NCBI RefSeq assembly: GCF_021531815.1
Contig: NZ_JADYUM010000002.1
Coordinates: forward strand, 62,001 to 126,000
DNA: 64,000 nt
Direction of reading: 5' to 3'
Origin: Pseudoflavonifractor phocaeensis
Lineage (GTDB): Bacteria; Bacillota; Clostridia; Oscillospirales; Oscillospiraceae
This document shows positions 59,749-64,000 of the stretch, piece by piece. The position numbers were made by a program, and so were the translations under genes. Every line of letters starts with the position of its first letter. The stretch's first letter is position 1. The notes below the pieces were generated by a model, which saw only the letters and a list, made by a program, of their open reading frames with translations, made no database searches and was not told the origin of the DNA.

Positions 59749-61706
59749 AGCAGGACCCCCTCTTTCACAGGAGGAATCGAGTCTCTGTAAATGCCCTGAA
59801 GCCGAACGATCTTTTGTGCTTTTTCGGACAACTCTTCATATCCCGGAATGCAGCCATCCACATTCTCACAGAGCCAGTCCATCCGTAACAGTTCGTCCGG
59901 TGTAAAGTAAGTGTTGCCGTCATTGCGTTCCACACCGTCCTGAGACACAATGGGGCGGTGGAACGGAGCGATGGTCCCATTGGTCATGTCCCGTTTCAAG
60001 ATCTGCGCTAACATTTCAACGCCTGCGGGCAAAGCATCTGCTATTTCAAGGCCAATAACACCGCTTGCCATTCCCCACCAGTAATTTACCGCCTGTGCAC
60101 CATGCTTACTGGTATTCAGCGAATCCCAGTCTCCACCCAAAATGCTTCGGGCAAGTTTTACATAGAAAGCACCCCAATCCCAGTAAGGGGATACCAAAAG
60201 TTCCGTTTTTCCATCCGGAAAAACATGAAAGGTTCCCCAGTTGCCCTGATCCCATCCCGGCATGGGAATGTCCAGCGTGGAAATGGTGTCCACACCCATT
60301 TCCCTCAATTCAGCTACGGGATCTCCCGGAACACAGGACCATTTCAATTCCACTCTGGCATTGGGATTAGTCATCTGCACACCAAGGGCAAAAGCGTTGA
60401 TTCCCGCAGGCACACCAAAAATAGGGTAACTGGCAATATATCCAATCCGATTACTTCGGCTGACAGCGCCAGCGATTGCACCTGAAATAAACTTACCTTC
60501 GTAGATACGGCTGTAATAAGTACGGACTCCGGTATAAGGCATGGAAATCGAACAATTCAGTATTTTTACGTCCGGATGCCGTGCAGCTGTTTTACGGCAG
60601 GCTGCGATCAATGGCGCTGTGGTGGCAAAAATCACCTCGGCACCGTTTTTGATTGCGGTTTCCATTGCCGCTTCTGCCTCATCTCCCGCACCAACACCGA
60701 AAAAGGCCTGTGTGATCACCTGATCACCCATAACCGACTTCAAATGTTTGCGGCCCTGTTCGTGTGCCTTGACCCAGTTGCTGTTTTCCGGGTTCAGTTC
60801 ATGAATGAACGCAACATTCAGGTAGGAGGGCAACATAGAAAAAAACCGCTTGTTTCGGAATTTCCCGTCATCCAAAGAACCGGTATTTACCGTAATTGCC
60901 GCTTCGTTACTAAGCGCCTTTACATCTGACCAAACCGCCTGAAGACTTTTCATTAGTTCGGAATTACACATTTCCCAGGCGTCTCTAAAAGAATAAACCC
61001 TCAACCATACCAGCAGCGCATCTGCAGATGTGACATTCAGATTTTCACCGTTCAACTTTTTGAATGCATCTTGAAAACGGAAAAAGGCAGATGAAAAATG
61101 GCGGCGCTCCTCATCCGTCCAGACATGATCCGCCTCATATCCTAATGCCGCCTGCAGCTTCTGAAAACTGCCAAGCTGTGTAAACATGAGCTGGTACAGT
61201 TTGGTAAGCGGATAGTAACGAACGAATTCGTAATAGCACTGGATTTCAACGATGGGTGCGTAATTTGGCATAATGCGAATCACATATCCCGGAATACTGG
61301 ATGCCCCAAAATGCTTCAATACGCTGACGCGTTTATTTCCTTCCTGAACATAAAACCGCCCAAGATATTCATAGCAGCGGATCGGGTCTCGAATTCCTTC
61401 GTCCCCAAGGTGTGCTATACACAGTTTTCGCCATTTGGTTGCAAATTCGCTGTGCTCCTCAAGCAAAGGCATAAAATCAGAGGAAAAGGAATTGGTTCGG
61501 CCCGAAGTCTTTGTTCCAACGATTTTCTCAATTGGAATTTCGATGATGCCAAGATCCACTTGTCCCGCCACCATGGTATCTCCCAAAATATCGTCAAGAG
61601 CCTGCAGATATGGATACCGGCCCTGGTGAACACTCTCACGGTGGGCCTTGCGCCCCTGCTTCAAGGCTCTCTGATACTGTTCAGTGGATTCAAGCTGCAG
61701 ATTCAT
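59745..61706 (-). CDS. Cytoplasmic BMP-family binding protein with ParB-like N-terminal domain
   Basis: A 653-residue protein without signal peptide or lipobox; the start at 61706 (MNLQLESTEQYQRALKQG) has GGAGG 7 bases upstream. The N-terminal half contains a ParB/Srx-like segment (GRFYVQEGNKRVSVLKHFGA, SSIPGYVIRI; about residues 120-160) and a helical region. The second half (from about 310) is a BMP/PnrA-type periplasmic-binding fold: VAFIHELNPENSNWVKAHEQ, GAEVIFATTAPLIAACR, YYSRIYEGKFISGAIAGAVS, IGYIASYPIFG. BMP proteins normally bind nucleosides outside the cell; here a soluble cytosolic sensor is likelier. Coupled to the phosphoesterase gene. Confidence 0.8.
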   Translation of the reverse strand: MNLQLESTEQYQRALKQGRKAHRESVHQGRYPYLQALDDILGDTMVAGQVDLGIIEIPIEKIVGTKTSGRTNSFSSDFMPLLEEHSEFATKWRKLCIAHLGDEGIRDPIRCYEYLGRFYVQEGNKRVSVLKHFGASSIPGYVIRIMPNYAPIVEIQCYYEFVRYYPLTKLYQLMFTQLGSFQKLQAALGYEADHVWTDEERRHFSSAFFRFQDAFKKLNGENLNVTSADALLVWLRVYSFRDAWEMCNSELMKSLQAVWSDVKALSNEAAITVNTGSLDDGKFRNKRFFSMLPSYLNVAFIHELNPENSNWVKAHEQGRKHLKSVMGDQVITQAFFGVGAGDEAEAAMETAIKNGAEVIFATTAPLIAACRKTAARHPDVKILNCSISMPYTGVRTYYSRIYEGKFISGAIAGAVSRSNRIGYIASYPIFGVPAGINAFALGVQMTNPNARVELKWSCVPGDPVAELREMGVDTISTLDIPMPGWDQGNWGTFHVFPDGKTELLVSPYWDWGAFYVKLARSILGGDWDSLNTSKHGAQAVNYWWGMASGVIGLEIADALPAGVEMLAQILKRDMTNGTIAPFHRPIVSQDGVERNDGNTYFTPDELLRMDWLCENVDGCIPGYEELSEKAQKIVRLQGIYRDSIPPVKEGVLL

Positions 61707-61865
61707 ACGATTTCCTCCTGTACTTCGCGGAAACTTCCAATATACCCCAGTTTTTGCCGAAATGAGGATAATGTTGTCTACTCTAATCAAATTATAGCTT
61801 AATATTTTGGCCTGAAAAATGGACAAACTGGGTCAATTCATACACAAAGTTTCACAACTCTGTGC

Positions 61866-61910
61866 CACAAAAAAACGCTTGATACCTGAGTCTTTCGGTA
61901 TCAAGCGTTT
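61866..61910 (-). terminator. Terminator of the galT-galE operon
   Basis: Perfect 14-bp arms (61873-61886 with 61897-61910), 10-base loop, then a T-run on the minus strand. Confidence 0.88.
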
Positions 61911-61915
61911 ATTCG

Positions 61916-62920
61916 TTATTTCGTATTCTTCTTCACAAAATCCCAAGCACTGCGGCACATATCTTCTACGGTGTGGGTTGCTTCCCATCCCAGCAGTTCT
62001 TTAGCCTTGGTGGCATCTGCCCAGAAAGCGGGAAGATCTCCTTCACGCCGAGGCCCAACTACATAAGGCAATTTAATGTCATTTGCAGTTTCAAAGGCAC
62101 GGACAAGCTCACGAACAGAGATACCGTTGCCGGTGCCCAGGTTGATGGCCTCAACACCAGTATGGTTCTCCGCATACTCCAGCGCCTTCAGGTGACCCAC
62201 AGCCAGATCAACCACGTGGAGGTAGTCACGCTGGCAGGTACCGTCGGGAGTGAGATAATCACCGCCGAAGATGGTTAGTTCGGGAAGAACACCGGCTGCC
62301 ACACGGGCAATGTAGGGCATCAGATTGTTGGGGATACCGTTGGGGTCATCGCCCAGCAGGCCGGAATCATGAGCACCGATGGGATTGAAGTAGCGCAGCA
62401 GCACCACGGAAAAATCGGGGTGAGCCGTCACATAGTCGGTGAGGATACGCTCGTTCATCACCTTGCTCCAACCATAGGGGCTGCTGGACTGGATGGCAGG
62501 CATGTTCTCTTTGTAGGGATGGGGATTTTCGGGACCATAGACAGTAGCGGAAGAGGAGAACACCATTTTCTTGCACCCATACTCCTCCATCAGCTCCAGC
62601 AGGGTCATAGTGCTGTCCAGATTGGTGCGGTAATACTCCAGAGGCTTCTTGACGCTCTCGCCCACAGCCTTACGGCCTGCGAAGTGAATCACGGCGTCAA
62701 ACGCGTCCTCCTGGAAGACTATGCGCATCTGTTCTTTATCGGCACAGTCCAGCACGCGGAATTTGATCTTCTGGCCAACGATGTTTTCCACGCGGCACAC
62801 AACGTCCGGTCTCGCATTGGACAGATCGTCAACGATCACAACGCTGTGGCCTGCCTGGACCAGTTCTACAACGGTATGGCTGCCGATATATCCGGCACCA
62901 CCGGTTACCAGTACTTTCAT
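61916..62920 (-). CDS. galE: UDP-glucose 4-epimerase
   Basis: A 334-residue SDR enzyme interconverting UDP-galactose and UDP-glucose with bound NAD. It has the Rossmann motif VTGGAGYIGSHTV, the catalytic Ser in VFSSSATVYG, and YxxxK in SSPYGWSKVMNE, followed by RYFNPIGAH. Normal length. The ATG at 62920 follows GGAGGG. It lies 3 bases after the galT stop, so galT-galE form a Leloir-pathway operon. A terminator follows. Confidence 0.97.
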   Translation of the reverse strand: MKVLVTGGAGYIGSHTVVELVQAGHSVVIVDDLSNARPDVVCRVENIVGQKIKFRVLDCADKEQMRIVFQEDAFDAVIHFAGRKAVGESVKKPLEYYRTNLDSTMTLLELMEEYGCKKMVFSSSATVYGPENPHPYKENMPAIQSSSPYGWSKVMNERILTDYVTAHPDFSVVLLRYFNPIGAHDSGLLGDDPNGIPNNLMPYIARVAAGVLPELTIFGGDYLTPDGTCQRDYLHVVDLAVGHLKALEYAENHTGVEAINLGTGNGISVRELVRAFETANDIKLPYVVGPRREGDLPAFWADATKAKELLGWEATHTVEDMCRSAWDFVKKNTK

Positions 62921-62923
62921 GAT

Positions 62924-64000
62924 TTAGCCCTCCTCGTTTACATACTTTACAAATTTATCAAAAGCCTTCGCGCCCTTCTCATTGCGCTGGTAAACACCTG
63001 CATGTTCCAGCACCTTGGCAAAGACCTTTCCGGTCTCCACCTTCAGAATGGCGGCAGTATTTTCCTTGGTAAAGGTGTGCTGCTTCTTCAGCTCTTCCAC
63101 CCAGTCGGCGTGCTTGGCAAGTTCACCGGTCAGCTCTTCGCCAGTCAGGATAGCCTTCTCTACACCAGCCAGTTCCTGTTTCAGGCGAGCGGGCAGCACG
63201 GCCAGACCCATGACCTCGATGAGGCCGATGTTTTCCTTCTTGATGTGGTGCAGCTCGGCGTGAGGATGATACACGCCCAGAGGATGCTCCTCGGTGGTGA
63301 TGTTGTTGCGCAGAACCAAGTCCAGTTCGTAGTCAGTTCCACGACGGCGCGCGATGGGGGTAATGGTATTGTGAGGTACACCTTCGGTCTCCGCGAAGAT
63401 GAACGCATCCTCGTCGGTGTAACCCCGCCAGCTGAGCAGGATCTTATCAGCCAACTCCACCAGACGGTTCTTTTTTCCGCAGCGCAGACGAATCACACTC
63501 ATGGGCCACTTGACGATGCCAGCCTTCACATCTTCAAATCCGGTAAAGACGATCTCACGCTCCACAGCGGCACGCTCCATGGGGAAACAGTAGTGACCGC
63601 CCTGGAAGTGCTCGTGGCTGAGAATACTGCCGCCTACGATGGGAAGATCCGCATTGCTACCCACAAAGTAGTGGGGGAAAAGAGAGACAAAGTCCAGCAA
63701 CTTGGAGAAGGCAGCCTTGTTGATAACCATGGGAACATGCTCATGATTGAACACGATACAGTGCTCGTTGTAGTAGACATAAGGGCTGTACTGCAGGTGC
63801 CAGCCCTCGCCAGCGATGGTAACTGGAATGGTGCGCAGGTTCTGGCGGGCGGGATGGTTCATACGTCCCGCATAGCCCTCGTTTTCTGCACAGAGCATGC
63901 ACTTGGGGTAACCGGACTGAGGAGCCAGCTTTGCTGCTGCAATGGCCTTGGGGTCTTTTTCGGGCTTACTGAGGTTGATGGTCACATCCAGGTTGCCGTA
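62924..64000 (-). CDS. galT: UDP-glucose-hexose-1-phosphate uridylyltransferase, C-terminal part
   Basis: The C-terminal 358 residues of a galactose-1-phosphate uridylyltransferase of the Firmicutes (type 2) class; the 5' end lies beyond the window (the family is about 490-500 aa). It exchanges UMP between UDP-glucose and galactose-1-phosphate. Visible are [14 protein letters not shown] (Cys pair), [18 protein letters not shown], and [15 protein letters not shown], which carries the HxHxQ-type active-site His motif. It precedes galE in the same operon. Confidence 0.95.
   Translation of the reverse strand, partial: YGNLDVTINLSKPEKDPKAIAAAKLAPQSGYPKCMLCAENEGYAGRMNHPARQNLRTIPVTIAGEGWHLQYSPYVYYNEHCIVFNHEHVPMVINKAAFSKLLDFVSLFPHYFVGSNADLPIVGGSILSHEHFQGGHYCFPMERAAVEREIVFTGFEDVKAGIVKWPMSVIRLRCGKKNRLVELADKILLSWRGYTDEDAFIFAETEGVPHNTITPIARRRGTDYELDLVLRNNITTEEHPLGVYHPHAELHHIKKENIGLIEVMGLAVLPARLKQELAGVEKAILTGEELTGELAKHADWVEELKKQHTFTKENTAAILKVETGKVFAKVLEHAGVYQRNEKGAKAFDKFVKYVNEEG

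Overview
This 64 kb window looks like a chromosomal stretch from a GC-rich gut Clostridium relative. An Oscillospiraceae member near Flavonifractor, Pseudoflavonifractor or Intestinimonas is my guess. Support comes from strong AGGAGG ribosome sites, the single-chain clostridial type of PurL, a DUF1540 peptide, a CD1247-type zinc-ribbon protein next to efp, Rnf genes, and very large SLH surface proteins with CxxC-rich repeats. The genus is inference; no rRNA gene is present.

Layout. 1-6.8 kb (minus): end of a small membrane protein, purL, then a pgeF / oligopeptide-type binding lipoprotein pair. 6.9-8.1 kb (plus): a membrane protein and a Cys-rich peptide. 8.1-11.8 kb (minus): a compact rnfC / rnfD-rnfG fusion / rnfA operon with its own promoter and terminator. 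12.9-16.9 kb (plus): YqeG phosphatase, endonuclease IV-like protein, DUF6199, Xaa-Pro peptidase, efp, CD1247-type protein. 17.0-36.5 kb is a surface region: a membrane-anchored ECF sigma factor fused to an extracytoplasmic domain, then two convergent giant SLH proteins (2256 and 3216 aa). The second is translationally coupled to a TetR regulator.

37.2-46.8 kb is an integrated element bounded by 42-bp inverted repeats. It carries a TndX/TnpX-type large serine recombinase, TnpW, a relaxase gutted by deletion, DUF3847, an oriT-like hairpin region, an XRE regulator, a DUF2975/HTH pair and an ECF sigma / membrane partner / lipoprotein operon. It abuts a tRNA-Ala(CGC) gene. An inverted, partly deleted copy of the tRNA anticodon arm and its terminator lies on the far side.

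47-53.2 kb (minus): housekeeping and conserved unknowns (DUF2156, phosphatase, prmA, DegV, DUF1836, CmpB-like membrane protein), with a 628-bp hairpin-rich MITE-like repeat between prmA and degV. 53.5-56.8 kb (plus): a Pr6Pr-like membrane protein and a TetM-like GTPase fused to a YacP/Rae1-type NYN nuclease domain, the most striking single gene here. 56.8-64 kb: a nucleotidyltransferase, a broken rpiR regulator, a cytoplasmic BMP-type binding protein coupled to a phosphoesterase, and galE-galT (galT cut by the window end).

Most likely novelty: the TetM/Rae1-type fusion, the reduced Rnf-like operon lacking B and E, and the inverted-repeat-bounded serine recombinase element with its inverted tRNA relic.
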